DNA from: an uncultured Pseudohongiella sp.
GTDB lineage: Bacteria > Pseudomonadota > Gammaproteobacteria > Pseudomonadales > Pseudohongiellaceae
Assembly (NCBI GenBank): GCA_902537815.1
Contig: CACBCS010000007.1
Span: 17,969-81,968 of the forward strand
DNA: 64,000 nt
Direction of reading: 5' to 3'
In this document: positions 34,517 to 45,709 of the stretch, one piece after another
Numbering within the stretch: position 1 is the stretch's first letter
How the letters are laid out: every line of letters starts with the position of its first letter
Notes under the pieces: model-generated
Database searches by the model: none
What the model was told of the DNA's origin: nothing
The model's input: the letters and a program-made list of their open reading frames with translations, nothing else
Program-made: the position numbers and the translations under genes

Positions 34517-34783
34517 ATGTCCAAAGGACATACCCTACAGGACCCCTTTCTAAATGTACTCCGTAAAGAACGGATTCCAGTGTCGATCTACCTGGTAAGC
34601 GGGATCAAACTGCAGGGTCAGATCGAGTCCTTCGACCAGTTTGTGATTTTGCTCAAAAATGCCGTGAGTCAGATGGTTTATAAACATGCCATCTCAACCG
34701 TCGTGCCCGCGCGCATGGTCAAGGTTCCGATGCAGGGACAAAGCGACAGTGATGCCGCCATGGGTGATCCGGGCAATTCGTAA
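34517..34783 (+). CDS. hfq: RNA chaperone Hfq
   Basis: 88 aa. The Sm1 and Sm2 motifs are intact ([27 protein letters not shown] and [12 protein letters not shown]), with the proximal-face Lys/His (YKHA) and the N-terminal Q8-like region. The C-terminal tail is short, about 20 residues, as in Pseudomonas. It forms a hexamer that pairs small RNAs with mRNAs. Strong SD AAGGAG. hflX starts 13 nt later. Confidence 0.96.
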   Translation: MSKGHTLQDPFLNVLRKERIPVSIYLVSGIKLQGQIESFDQFVILLKNAVSQMVYKHAISTVVPARMVKVPMQGQSDSDAAMGDPGNS

Positions 34784-34796
34784 CTTGAGGTACTGA

Positions 34797-36152
34797 TTGT
34801 TTTTCGACCGGCCAGATTCTGGTGAAAAATTCGTTTTGGTTCATCTTGTCGTTGACTCTGAAGAAGAGCGCGATGATCCGACGGAGTTTGAGGAGCTGGC
34901 GCGGTCCGCCGGCGCCTCCCCCGTAGCATACATTGGCGGTACTCGTCGGCAGCCGGCGCCAAGCTATTTTGTCGGTAGCGGAAAGCTCGAGGAGATTGCT
35001 GCATGTGTCCGCGCAACCGGGGCAGAACTGGTACTCTTCAATCACGCCCTGAGCCCGAGTCAGGAGCGGAACCTCGAAAAGCACCTGAGGTGCCGCGTGC
35101 TTGACAGAACGGGTCTGATTCTCGACATCTTTGCTCAGAGGGCGCGGAGCCACGAAGGAAAACTTCAGGTCCAGCTAGCCCAATTGAAGCATTTAAGCAC
35201 CCGGCTGAAGCGCGGATGGACTCATCTAGACAGGCAGAAAGGGGGAATCGGGCTGAAAGGAGCCGGTGAGACCCAGTTGGAACTGGATCAGCGGATGATT
35301 CGCCAGCGCATCAAGGCGATTCACAAAGGGCTCGATAGGGTCCGTAGTCAGCGCGAACAGGGCCGACGCTCGCGTCAGCGGGCGGAAGTGCCTACCGTGT
35401 CTCTGGTGGGATATACCAACGCTGGCAAGTCAACGCTGTTTAACGCACTGACCGCCGCCCAGACTTACGCTGCAGATCAGCTGTTTGCGACGCTGGACTC
35501 AACGCTTAGGCGGATTGAACTCCCGAATCTGGGGCCGGCTATAGTCGCGGATACCGTTGGATTTATCAGTCATCTTCCACATGGTTTGGTTGAGGCATTC
35601 CAGGCCACGCTCGAGGAAACCGCCTCAGCGACTTTGCTTCTGCATGTTATTGACGGTGTAAATGAGGCACAGGATGAACTGCGGATGGAAGTCGAATCGG
35701 TTCTGAAGGAAATCGATGCTGATCAGGTGCCGCGACTTGAAGTGATCAACAAACTAGACAGTGTTCCCGATGGTGAGCCGCGACTGCTCAGAAACGAAGC
35801 CGGACTGCCGGTCAGAGTCTGGGTTTCCGCAAAGACAGGCGTTGGCCTCGATCTTCTGCTGACGGCTATGACGGAACTCCTGTCCGGAGGACTGGTGTCG
35901 CAAACGGTTATCTTGCAAGCGAAACAGGCAAGACTGCGAAGCCGCCTGTATCAGAGTAAGTTTGTCACCGCTGAGCAAACGGATGAAACCGGTGCCAGTA
36001 TTCTGGATCTGCGACTGCCAAAAGCTGAATTAGACCGGATTCTGGCTCAGGAAGACCTTCAGGTAGGGGAACCGAAGTCTTCGCGCAGCGGCCAGAGCGA
36101 CAGCTCGCCTCAGGTGCAGGCGGTCATTGCCGGCTCAGTGTCCGGCAGCTAG
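34797..36152 (+). CDS. hflX: GTPase HflX
   Basis: 451 aa. The N-terminal HflX domain is followed by a G domain with GYTNAGKSTLFNAL (G1), ADTVGFI (G3) and NKLD (G4). It splits stalled or hibernating ribosomes. TTG 34797 is the start because the N-terminus MFFDRPDSGEKFVLVHL matches other HflX proteins and GAGG lies 7 nt upstream. The tail after the G domain is variable. Confidence 0.93.
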   Translation: MFFDRPDSGEKFVLVHLVVDSEEERDDPTEFEELARSAGASPVAYIGGTRRQPAPSYFVGSGKLEEIAACVRATGAELVLFNHALSPSQERNLEKHLRCRVLDRTGLILDIFAQRARSHEGKLQVQLAQLKHLSTRLKRGWTHLDRQKGGIGLKGAGETQLELDQRMIRQRIKAIHKGLDRVRSQREQGRRSRQRAEVPTVSLVGYTNAGKSTLFNALTAAQTYAADQLFATLDSTLRRIELPNLGPAIVADTVGFISHLPHGLVEAFQATLEETASATLLLHVIDGVNEAQDELRMEVESVLKEIDADQVPRLEVINKLDSVPDGEPRLLRNEAGLPVRVWVSAKTGVGLDLLLTAMTELLSGGLVSQTVILQAKQARLRSRLYQSKFVTAEQTDETGASILDLRLPKAELDRILAQEDLQVGEPKSSRSGQSDSSPQVQAVIAGSVSGS

Positions 36153-36235
36153 CGCGGCGTTGTAAAATGCTGTGTTAATCCCCATATGTTAGGTAATATC
36201 GCGCTCCTGTGATTAAGAAAGCTGTGGAGAAGCCA

Positions 36236-37435
36236 ATGGCTTGGAATGAACCTGGTAATAACGGCAATGGCAACAACCCTTGGGGTGGTGGCCGTCGGGG
36301 TGGTGACCAGGGGCCACCAGACATCGATGAAGTCATCAAGAACCTGAGCAAAAAGGTGAATGGGCTGTTTGGCAGTGGCAGTGGTGGGTCAAGTGGCGGC
36401 GGCGGAAGTCAGGCGCCCGGTAACATGTCGGCGGGCCTGCTGGTTGGGCTGGTGGCGGTCGCAGCGATCATCTGGGGTTTCATGGGTTTCTATGTGGTCG
36501 ATGAAGCCGAACGTGGCGTCGTGCTGCGTTTTGGTGAAGTACTGGATGTGACAGTGGCACCGGGTTTGCACTGGAATCCACCGATTGTGGATGAGGTTAA
36601 TCTGGTCAATGTGTCTGAGCTGAATGCCAAAACCTACGAAAATCGCGCCATGCTGACTACTGATGAAAATATCATCGATATCGATGTGACGGTTCAGTAC
36701 GTCATCCAAGATCCGGTAAATTATGTCATCGCCGTTCAGGATCCTGAACGCAGCCTGGACAATGCTGCGGAATCAGCGATTCGCCATGAAGTCGGCAGCA
36801 ATTTTATGGATCAGATCCTGACGACGGGCCGTGAGCAGATGGCAGCTGCCGTGCAGGATCGACTTCAGGAGTACATGGATAATTACAACACCGGTATTCG
36901 CGTGGCTCGGGTAAATGTAGTTCAAGCGCAGCCACCTGATGCAGTGCGCCCGGCCTTTGACGACGTTATACGCGCACGGGAAGATGAGCAGCGCGCTCAG
37001 AATCAGGCTCAACAGTATGCGAATCAGCGAATCCCTGAGGCGCGGGGTGAGGCTCAACGCCAGATTGAACAGGCTAACGCCTACAAGCAACAGGCTATCG
37101 CTCAAGCAGAGGGTGAAGCCTCGCGCTTCGACCAGCTTTTTGTTGAGTATCAGAAGGCGCCAGAGGTCACTCGTCAACGTCTGTACATTGAATCCCTGCA
37201 GGATGTCATGACGGCCAGCAGCAAGATTATGATTGATGTGGAAGGTGGAAATAACATGCTGTACGTGCCACTGGACAAAATTATGGAGCAAAATTCGGAT
37301 TCCGTTCGCCTGGGCGGTTCCACACAAGATCTTCGTGATCTGGCAAACCAGTTGGCCCCGTTTCTCCCCGGGCCTTCAACTGTCAATACGGTTGACCGTA
37401 CCCGTCTTGGTAGCGACAGAGGAGGAAGACCGTGA
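36236..37435 (+). CDS. hflK: FtsH protease regulator HflK
   Basis: 399 aa from the ATG at 36236 (GGAG upstream; the frame opens earlier at 36209). A Gly/Asn-rich cytoplasmic N-terminus with GGGRRGGDQGPPDIDEVIK leads to one transmembrane span (about residues 67-85), then an SPFH/band-7 domain (VDEAERGVVLRFGEV) and a coiled coil with EARGEAQRQIEQANAYKQQ. HflK and HflC form a membrane cage around FtsH. hflC overlaps its stop (GTGA). Confidence 0.95.
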   Translation: MAWNEPGNNGNGNNPWGGGRRGGDQGPPDIDEVIKNLSKKVNGLFGSGSGGSSGGGGSQAPGNMSAGLLVGLVAVAAIIWGFMGFYVVDEAERGVVLRFGEVLDVTVAPGLHWNPPIVDEVNLVNVSELNAKTYENRAMLTTDENIIDIDVTVQYVIQDPVNYVIAVQDPERSLDNAAESAIRHEVGSNFMDQILTTGREQMAAAVQDRLQEYMDNYNTGIRVARVNVVQAQPPDAVRPAFDDVIRAREDEQRAQNQAQQYANQRIPEARGEAQRQIEQANAYKQQAIAQAEGEASRFDQLFVEYQKAPEVTRQRLYIESLQDVMTASSKIMIDVEGGNNMLYVPLDKIMEQNSDSVRLGGSTQDLRDLANQLAPFLPGPSTVNTVDRTRLGSDRGGRP

Positions 37436-38301
37436 AAAACCTTATAGTGGTTGGAATATTTTCTTTGCTGGTGCTGATCGCGGGAAATTCGCTTTTCGTG
37501 GTGAAAGAAACACAGCGGGCTGTCATGCTGCAATTTGGCGAGCTGGTTAATGCGGATATTGCGCCTGGTCTGCATGTGAAAATCCCTTGGGTTAACACCG
37601 TTCGCAAATTCGATGCTCGAATACAGACAGAAGATGCGCCTTCGCAGCGGTTTCTGACGCTAGAGCAAAAAGCGCTCGAAGTGGATTCCTATGCCAAGTG
37701 GCGGATTCTTGATGTGGGCCAGTTCTATGTGTCAACGCGGGGTAATGTCAGCACAGCGGGCAGCTTACTCGCTGAGCGGATCAACGATGGACTGCGTGAC
37801 GAGATCGGCGCGCGTACCTTAATCGAGGTTGTCTCGGGCGAAAGGGACGAGCTTATGACTGATCTCACGCAGGACTTGAATCGCACAACGGCTTCAGATA
37901 TCGGCATCGAGGTCATTGATGTTCGGGTCAAGCGTATTGATTTGCCGGATGATGTTCGTACTTCCGTCTATGATCGAATGATCACGGAACGGAACCGGGA
38001 AGCCCAGGAGCTCCGGTCCAGAGGGGAAGAGCTTGCCATCGGCATTCGTGCTGATGCGGACCGCCAGGCTGTTATTTTTGAGGCAGAAGCTTATCGCGAT
38101 GCTGAACGTATTCGGGGTGAGGGTGATGCTGAGGCGACTGGCATCTACGCCGAAGCATATAATAAAGATCCGGAGTTCTACGCCTTCACCCGCAGCTTGA
38201 ACGCCTACAAGGAAACCTTCAGTTCGAAGGGCGACGTGCTACTATTAGATCCTGACAGCGACTATTTCAAATACTTGAAAGACGGCTTACCGGTGCAATA
38301 A
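37432..38301 (+). CDS. hflC: FtsH protease regulator HflC
   Basis: 289 aa. One N-terminal transmembrane span is followed by the SPFH domain (KETQRAVMLQFGELV), then a coiled coil with DADRQAVIFEAEAYRDAERIRGEGDAEA. It is the partner of HflK. Start GTG 37432 overlaps the hflK stop in a GTGA arrangement with GGAGGAAG just upstream, so translation is coupled. A terminator follows at 38351. Confidence 0.95.
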   Translation: MKNLIVVGIFSLLVLIAGNSLFVVKETQRAVMLQFGELVNADIAPGLHVKIPWVNTVRKFDARIQTEDAPSQRFLTLEQKALEVDSYAKWRILDVGQFYVSTRGNVSTAGSLLAERINDGLRDEIGARTLIEVVSGERDELMTDLTQDLNRTTASDIGIEVIDVRVKRIDLPDDVRTSVYDRMITERNREAQELRSRGEELAIGIRADADRQAVIFEAEAYRDAERIRGEGDAEATGIYAEAYNKDPEFYAFTRSLNAYKETFSSKGDVLLLDPDSDYFKYLKDGLPVQ

Positions 38302-38350
38302 CCCGGTCGGATTGTTTACAGCGTGACCATCAGCCAGCGCTTGCCAAACT

Positions 38351-38386
38351 AAACCTGAATCGTCTGGGCGGTTCGGGTTTATTTTT
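38351..38386 (+). terminator. rho-independent terminator after hflKC
   Basis: Nine-bp stem AAACCTGAA/TTCGGGTTT (one T-G wobble) with a 12-nt loop and a T-rich tail. It lies 50 nt after the hflC stop and before the DUF2065 gene. Confidence 0.7.
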
Positions 38387-38477
38387 GATTGGTAAGCCGG
38401 GGCCCTTATCCGATGAGGCCGGTGCTCCGCCGATGTGACGTTGCCGGGCGACGCATCCGATAGCAACAGGGCAAAAC

Positions 38478-38663
38478 ATGTGGCACGAATTGGCGGTAGC
38501 CTTCTGTCTAATGCTGGTCATCGAGGGAATAATCCCCTTTGTCGCGCCGCAGCGGTGGCGGCATCTGTTGCGGACAATTGAGCAGATTGATGACGGTACG
38601 TTACGCGCTATCGGGCTCGCCAGCATGCTGGTCGGCACCTTCGCGCTGTTGATTATCAACTAG
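38478..38663 (+). CDS. DUF2065 (YjeT-like) small membrane protein
   Basis: 61 aa with two hydrophobic helices (about 4-22 and 44-60) around ALAFCLMLVIEGIIPFVAPQRWRHLL, the DUF2065 motif. This gene sits between hflC and hisZ/purA in many gammaproteobacteria. Its function is unknown. The first hydrophobic segment includes conserved EG and P residues. Confidence 0.85.
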   Translation: MWHELAVAFCLMLVIEGIIPFVAPQRWRHLLRTIEQIDDGTLRAIGLASMLVGTFALLIIN

Positions 38664-38719
38664 CCAGGCTATAGCGTATTCTCTTTGCCCGGGAAGGCAG
38701 TAAAACAAGATTTCTACCA

Positions 38720-39904
38720 ATGACTTCAGTGAAAAGATGGTTACTGCCGGATGGCGTAGAGGATATTCTCCCGTCCGAGGCACATAAACTAGAATCTTTG
38801 CGGCGCGAGCTCCTGGACCTTTTCGAATCCTGGGGCTATGAGCTCATTATTCCGCCTCTGATCGAATTTCTGGATTCTCTGCTGGTCGGCGCGTCCGAAG
38901 ATCTGGACCTCCACACGTTTAAAGTCACCGATCAGGTCAGTGGTAAAATGATGGGTATTCGCGCTGATGTCACGCTGCAAGCTGCCCGAATTGACGCCCA
39001 TTCATTGAATCGCGAGGAACAGGTGCGCCTGTGTTATGCGGACAATGTGTTGCATACCCGGCCACGGGGCATCATGACTTCCCGCGTCCCGATCAGACTC
39101 GGGGCAGAATTCTATGGTCATGCCTCAACCGCAGCGGATGTCGAGCTTATCTGTTTGATGGCGCAGACGCTCCGCAGCGCGGGGATCCCCGGTGTGCAGA
39201 TTGTGTTGGGCCATGTGGGTATATTTAAAGCCCTGGTGTCTGAGGCCCGGGTGAACGCGGAAGCTGAAAGCCAGCTGTTTGAAGCGGTGCAGCGCAAAGC
39301 CTATGACGAGATTGATCTGCTGCTGGACAACAAAGTTCAGGACTCTGCGCTGAAACAGCAGTTTAAAGAACTCATTCGCCTGAGTGGTGATGAGTCGGTT
39401 TTAGCGCGTGCTCAAGACGCTTTCGCTGCTGCTTCTGCAGCCGTCACAGCGGAGCTGAATGAGCTTAATGACATCGTGCACGGCGTCAAGCGGCGGCTGG
39501 GAGAGCTTGATTTGCATTTTGACCTTTGCGAGCTCCGTGGCTATGAGTACCACACGGGAATTGTGTTTGCTGCATATACTAACGAATACGGGCGAGCAGT
39601 GGCCAAGGGCGGACGGTATGATCAGCTTGGCAAAGCGTTTGGGCGTGCCAGGCCAGCTTCAGGGTTTGATACAGATCTCAAAGTCCTTGCTCAGCTAAGC
39701 GAGAGAGCGTTTGCCCGACCCAGAGGTATTCTTGCTCCAGACTCTGATGAGCCCTCGCTGACACTGAAGGTTTCTGATTTGCGCAGCCAGGGTGAGAAAG
39801 TTGTGACTCTGCTCGGAACAGAAGACGTAGCGAACGTTGACGTCAGTACCATGTGCTGTGATCGCAGATTGATTAAGCGCGGCGCAGCGTGGATGGTTGA
39901 ATAA
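38720..39904 (+). CDS. hisZ: ATP phosphoribosyltransferase regulatory subunit HisZ
   Basis: 394 aa. It is a histidyl-tRNA-synthetase-like paralog: PDGVEDILPSEAHKLESLRRELLDLFESWGYELIIPPLIEF (motif 1), FKVTDQVSGKMMGIRADVTLQAARI (motif 2) and YEYHTGIVFAAYTNEYGRAVAKGGRYD near the end. It lacks the tRNA-binding domain and acts as the regulatory subunit of short-form HisG in histidine synthesis. hisG is not in the window. It lies upstream of purA, as in Pseudomonas. Confidence 0.93.
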   Translation: MTSVKRWLLPDGVEDILPSEAHKLESLRRELLDLFESWGYELIIPPLIEFLDSLLVGASEDLDLHTFKVTDQVSGKMMGIRADVTLQAARIDAHSLNREEQVRLCYADNVLHTRPRGIMTSRVPIRLGAEFYGHASTAADVELICLMAQTLRSAGIPGVQIVLGHVGIFKALVSEARVNAEAESQLFEAVQRKAYDEIDLLLDNKVQDSALKQQFKELIRLSGDESVLARAQDAFAAASAAVTAELNELNDIVHGVKRRLGELDLHFDLCELRGYEYHTGIVFAAYTNEYGRAVAKGGRYDQLGKAFGRARPASGFDTDLKVLAQLSERAFARPRGILAPDSDEPSLTLKVSDLRSQGEKVVTLLGTEDVANVDVSTMCCDRRLIKRGAAWMVE

Positions 39905-39940
39905 AAACCGGTCGGGCGGGAAAACTCAGCGGTAGTTTAA

Positions 39941-42175
<2,235 letters not shown>

Positions 42176-42357
42176 CAGTCTTTCCTTTGGCTGTTTGTTC
42201 TTGAACGCTCCTTGCAGGGTCGTGTCGCTGTGTCACACAAGCCTCGAGCCTTGCATAGTAGTCGAAAGTCTCTACAATCAGTCGTCCCCCAGAAATGATG
42301 CGTCATTGCTGAGCGCATGAAAAGATTCAATCGGAACATTCGGTGTAGTAGGCAAAC

Positions 42358-43458
42358 GTGACCCTCGCTCGTTCACAGCAAATTTCCCTGTCTGAAACCC
42401 CGTACTATCATTGCATTTCGCGATGCGTGAGGCGCGCCTATCTGTGCGGAGATGATCCGGTGAGTGGCAGGAATTTTGACCATCGCAAGCAGTGGCTGGT
42501 GGTTCGCATCAAGGAGTTGGCAGCAAATTTCGCGATTGACGTCTGTGCGTATGCTGTCATGAGCAATCATTACCATCTGGTGCTGCATGTTAACCAGGAT
42601 CAGCTGGGGCAATGGTCAGACGAAGAAGTGATCAAACGCTGGACTGCTATTTTTCCCAATAACGCCAAACTGGTTGAAACACTCCATCTGAATCGAAAAT
42701 CAAAAGCAGCTCAGAGACAACTTCGGGCCAGACTTGATGAGTGGCGGTCACGATTGGGCGATATCAGCTGGTTCATGAGATGCCTGAATGAATCACTTGC
42801 CCGACGCGCGAACCGAGAGGATGACTGTACCGGCAGATTCTGGGAGGGTCGTTTCAAGAGTCAAGCTCTACTCGACGAAAAGGCGCTGGTGACGTGTATG
42901 GCCTATGTGGATTTGAATCCCATCAGAGCTGGTATTTCGGATTCCTTGGAAAATAGTGACTTCACTTCCATCCAGGAGCGCCTGATCGTGCAGGCCAAGA
43001 AAGTGAAAAATCGCAGCAATCGACAACACAGATTGCTTACGCGTCGAGCAGCGAAGCATTTGTTGGGAAGACAGGCCGCGAGCCGGCAATCGGACTTGTT
43101 CTCTATGAATGAAATGCCGGGTTGCTCCGGTGATAGGCTTCCCATCTCCCAGCGGAGCTACGTGGAAGTGCTGACGAGTACTGCTAAGGCGTTATCAATG
43201 CCGCCGTCTGACAAGGAAAAAGCACTGTTGTGTCTGCGGGACAGACCGGGTGTACTGGCGGAAATTGGAATCGTTCCAGATTCATGGCTGGATGCGGTTC
43301 GGCACTTCAATCGCTATTATGCGCAGGCAGCGGGCAGTGAGGCTTCACTGATCAATTTCCATGAGCATCGCATGAATTCCGGTGAGAAGTTCAAGCACCC
43401 GGATAAGTGGATCCGCGGTCGAATACCTGCTCGACACCTGTTCGGCAGCGTAGGTTGA
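42358..43458 (+). CDS. IS200-like HUH transposase (REP-associated tyrosine transposase type)
   Basis: 366 aa. The N-terminal half has the Y1-transposase layout: ETPYYHCISRCVRRAYLCG, then AYAVMSNHYHLVLHV with the HUH (HYH) pair, and later GRFWEGRFKSQALLDEKALVTCMAYVDLNPIRAG, the helix with the catalytic region. The C-terminal 130 residues are basic. Members are single-copy chromosomal transposases that act on hairpin (REP/palindrome) substrates; they are not necessarily mobile. Start GTG 42358 is the frame's only good start. A 45-bp imperfect palindrome lies 205 bp downstream. Confidence 0.85.
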   Translation: MTLARSQQISLSETPYYHCISRCVRRAYLCGDDPVSGRNFDHRKQWLVVRIKELAANFAIDVCAYAVMSNHYHLVLHVNQDQLGQWSDEEVIKRWTAIFPNNAKLVETLHLNRKSKAAQRQLRARLDEWRSRLGDISWFMRCLNESLARRANREDDCTGRFWEGRFKSQALLDEKALVTCMAYVDLNPIRAGISDSLENSDFTSIQERLIVQAKKVKNRSNRQHRLLTRRAAKHLLGRQAASRQSDLFSMNEMPGCSGDRLPISQRSYVEVLTSTAKALSMPPSDKEKALLCLRDRPGVLAEIGIVPDSWLDAVRHFNRYYAQAAGSEASLINFHEHRMNSGEKFKHPDKWIRGRIPARHLFGSVG

Positions 43459-43663
43459 TTTCAATCGCGAAACCCGCAACGCAGTCGCTGACTTAATCCC
43501 AACCCGCGTCTTTTCTAATTATTCGTCCGAGATTGATCGCGTATCACCAGCGTTTTGTAATGGTGTTTGGCGAGCCAGCCAGAAAAACTCGTACTTTTTA
43601 GTGTGTCGAAAAAGACCAAGTCGAGTCCCTGGACCACGATTCCGTGAAAACCGCAGTTGAATT

Positions 43664-43708
43664 ATATAAAGGACACCCATCTAATTTATAAATGGCTGTC
43701 CTTTATAT
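43664..43708. repeat. imperfect inverted repeat, likely transposase-linked hairpin
   Basis: Left arm 43664-43680 (ATATAAAGGACACCCAT) and right arm 43692-43708 (ATGGCTGTCCTTTATAT) match as reverse complements in 16 of 17 positions around an 11-nt loop. It has no T-tail and no gene directly upstream to terminate, so it is probably a REP-like hairpin substrate of the HUH transposase. Confidence 0.65.
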
Positions 43709-43817
43709 TTGATCGCGCCTGATGACCTCAATGCTTGTAAGTATCCGAATTGATTGGGTTATTTTTTAACTCGTCATTGTGTCGCTGCGCACGATGCCGA
43801 TATCTACTACATATTGT

Positions 43818-43846
43818 TTGACTTGTTTTGTCATACGCTATATGTT
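43818..43846 (+). promoter_or_regulatory. sigma70-type promoter
   Basis: TTGACT (-35, 43818-43823), 17-bp spacer, TATGTT (-10, 43841-43846). It points to the small ORF at 43984 with a predicted leader of about 130 nt. Confidence 0.5.
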
Positions 43847-43983
43847 GCGCTAGACGCTGGCCCGAGTTCGACCTTGCCGACATGCTCTGCCGGGTTTGAA
43901 TAGACAGCACGAACCCATTGGAAAAACAGCGCTTTCATTGCCCACCTGACCGGGTGCGCTCAAAGAGACTGGGAAAAAAAGGC

Positions 43984-44157
43984 ATGTCAAAACCTGCAGA
44001 AATCATCAATAGCGAGTCGCACGATTTATTGCCGGACGAAGGCGTCGACGGCGACAAGCTTTTTCTGCGTCAGCTAAAGGAAGAAGAAATTCGCGCTAAG
44101 CTGGAAGAGTTCGCACGCGAATTGGCTCAAGTGCAGGCGGAGCGCGATCGACACTGA
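43984..44157 (+). CDS. small charged protein of unknown function
   Basis: 57 aa from the ATG at 43984, with SD-like GGGAAAA upstream. The C-terminal half is a highly charged amphipathic helix (EEEIRAKLEEFARELAQVQAERD), likely a coiled coil. It has no signal peptide or cysteines. A sigma70-like promoter lies at 43818-43846. The frame opens earlier (43918) but without an SD. I do not recognise the family. Confidence 0.45.
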   Translation: MSKPAEIINSESHDLLPDEGVDGDKLFLRQLKEEEIRAKLEEFARELAQVQAERDRH

Positions 44158-44256
44158 TCTGTCGTGCTCTGGCACTGTTTCTGGTCAACAGGCCGGATAT
44201 ATTCCTGATAGCTCGGTCTCCTGGGTGCTGACATGGTCAACCCTTCTGAAAACCCC

Positions 44257-44631
44257 ATGACAAAGCTCATCTCACTCTTCACTCTCCTGGTAACCACTGC
44301 AATGCTTGCGGCCTGTGGCTCGGCCATACCTCACTCACCTATGCTCGACTCTGAACCCGAGGCAGGCGCTGTACTCACTCGAGCACCGCGTACTTTGCGA
44401 CTCTATTTTGAGGATCTTCCGGACGTTGATCGGAGCGCTCTGCGATTAGTGGGCCCGAACGGTGAGCATCAATTAAGGGGAATGCATACCATGGCCGCTG
44501 ATGATCTCATGATCGAGATACTCGACCCGCTAACGCCAGGCGATTACACCGTCGAATGGACAACGGTAATTGCGGACGATCCGACCGTCTATTCAGGCAA
44601 GTTCGACTTTACAGTGCAAGAGCGACCCTAA
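44257..44631 (+). CDS. CopC-domain lipoprotein
   Basis: 124 aa from the ATG at 44257; an in-frame ATG at 44233 is possible. The leader ends MLAAC, a lipobox. The domain has HSPMLDSEPEAGAVLTRAPRTLRLYF, LRLVGPNGEH and LTPGDYTVEWTTVIADDPTVYSGKFDFTV, a CopC-like beta-sandwich. CopC binds copper with an N-terminal His; here no His follows the lipidated Cys directly, and a copper role is uncertain. Its last 4 bp overlap the convergent renalase-like gene. Confidence 0.7.
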   Translation: MTKLISLFTLLVTTAMLAACGSAIPHSPMLDSEPEAGAVLTRAPRTLRLYFEDLPDVDRSALRLVGPNGEHQLRGMHTMAADDLMIEILDPLTPGDYTVEWTTVIADDPTVYSGKFDFTVQERP

Positions 44632-45617
44632 CTCGTATTTAAGGTTATCCCCAGATGTTCCGCCAGCGCGCGACCGCTGACAAACGCATCTTCTGCCCTG
44701 TTACCTAGACACCAATCACCAACTGCAGCCAGCCGGTTTTTCTCGTCGACCAGGAACGCTTTGCCGATGGCCTTCTCCACTTTGGCGTAACGCCATCGCT
44801 GCAGGTGAATTTCCTGTATCGACAGTGAATCAGGGTCGATAAGTTGATGAAGCGCATCCAGAAGCTGGCTTTCAATAACAGTGGGCTCTTCATCAATGTG
44901 AGCAGTAGCCCACGCATTACTGCTGTGCACCACCAGACCCAAGGGTTCGCTGCGGGATGGCTTGCTGTTGTTGATCGCCAACCAGGAGATCGGTGATTGT
45001 CTGACCACTGCCGCTTCGAAGTTCAATCGGGGACGATCTCTGAGTGCAACCATCAAGGCGAAGCAAGGTGACAGCTGCGCCTCGGTTACTGAGCGGTGTT
45101 CACTAAACTTTGTGCCAAACAGCATGCCAACTTGCGGCGCTGGCATGGCAGACACTACCCAATCAAACATTCCCAGCTCAGCACCACTCTTGTCTTTGAG
45201 CTGCCAGTCCTGTCCACACCGGCTAATTTCCTGAACCTGAGTGGAGTAAGAAATAGCCAAATCGCCTGCAAGCCGTTTCGGAAACGCTGTCATACTTGGC
45301 ACGCCCACATAATGCGGCTCGAACCACGTGCGTTTAAAAGTCTCAGAGTCTGGCGCGAGTGTCACAAGTTTGGGCTGCCATTCAGAGACTGCTGACTGAA
45401 AGTCGTCGTCTTTCAACAAAGACTCAAGTGACTTGGCACGACAGGTGAAAAATTGCGCGCCATGGTCAAACTCGTGATCCGCCGCACGCCGCGTGGCGAG
45501 ACGTCCGCCTACGCCACGGGATTTCTCAAACAGTTGAATATCAGCGAAGGGTCGCGAGGCATGAGCAAAGCTCAAGCCCGACAGACCTGCTCCGATTACT
45601 GCGATGCGCATAGCCAA
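44628..45617 (-). CDS. FAD-dependent amine-oxidase family protein (renalase-like)
   Basis: 329 aa. It begins MRIAVIGAGLSGLSFA (Rossmann FAD motif; the frame adds Met-Ala in front), then SRGVGGRLATRRAADHEFDHGAQFF, the renalase-like motif for the flavin isoalloxazine, and ends LAAVGDWCLGNRAEDAFVSGRALAEHL. Bacterial renalases oxidise damaged alpha-NAD(P)H or dihydro isomers. No signal peptide, so it is cytoplasmic. The specific reaction here is inferred from family only. Confidence 0.8.
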   Translation of the reverse strand: MAMRIAVIGAGLSGLSFAHASRPFADIQLFEKSRGVGGRLATRRAADHEFDHGAQFFTCRAKSLESLLKDDDFQSAVSEWQPKLVTLAPDSETFKRTWFEPHYVGVPSMTAFPKRLAGDLAISYSTQVQEISRCGQDWQLKDKSGAELGMFDWVVSAMPAPQVGMLFGTKFSEHRSVTEAQLSPCFALMVALRDRPRLNFEAAVVRQSPISWLAINNSKPSRSEPLGLVVHSSNAWATAHIDEEPTVIESQLLDALHQLIDPDSLSIQEIHLQRWRYAKVEKAIGKAFLVDEKNRLAAVGDWCLGNRAEDAFVSGRALAEHLGITLNTS

Positions 45618-45709
45618 GGCCCTTAAGTTGCCTATCGGTTACGCTTGGATTAACGATGGATGGGTCATGTTAGATTGACCGGCCTGAGAGGAGACAAATC
45701 CTCAGGTGT

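Larger units (their letters stand above)
43459..43983. other. intergenic region downstream of the transposase
   Basis: About 525 bp with no supportable gene. It contains the 45-bp imperfect palindrome at 43664-43708 and a promoter at 43818-43846, listed separately. Base composition is lower in G+C than its surroundings, consistent with a transposon flank. Confidence 0.5.

Noticed and set aside
42285..42345. Short ATGCG/CGCAT dyad upstream of the transposase as a left end
   Set aside because: Only 5 bp, unrelated to the downstream palindrome.
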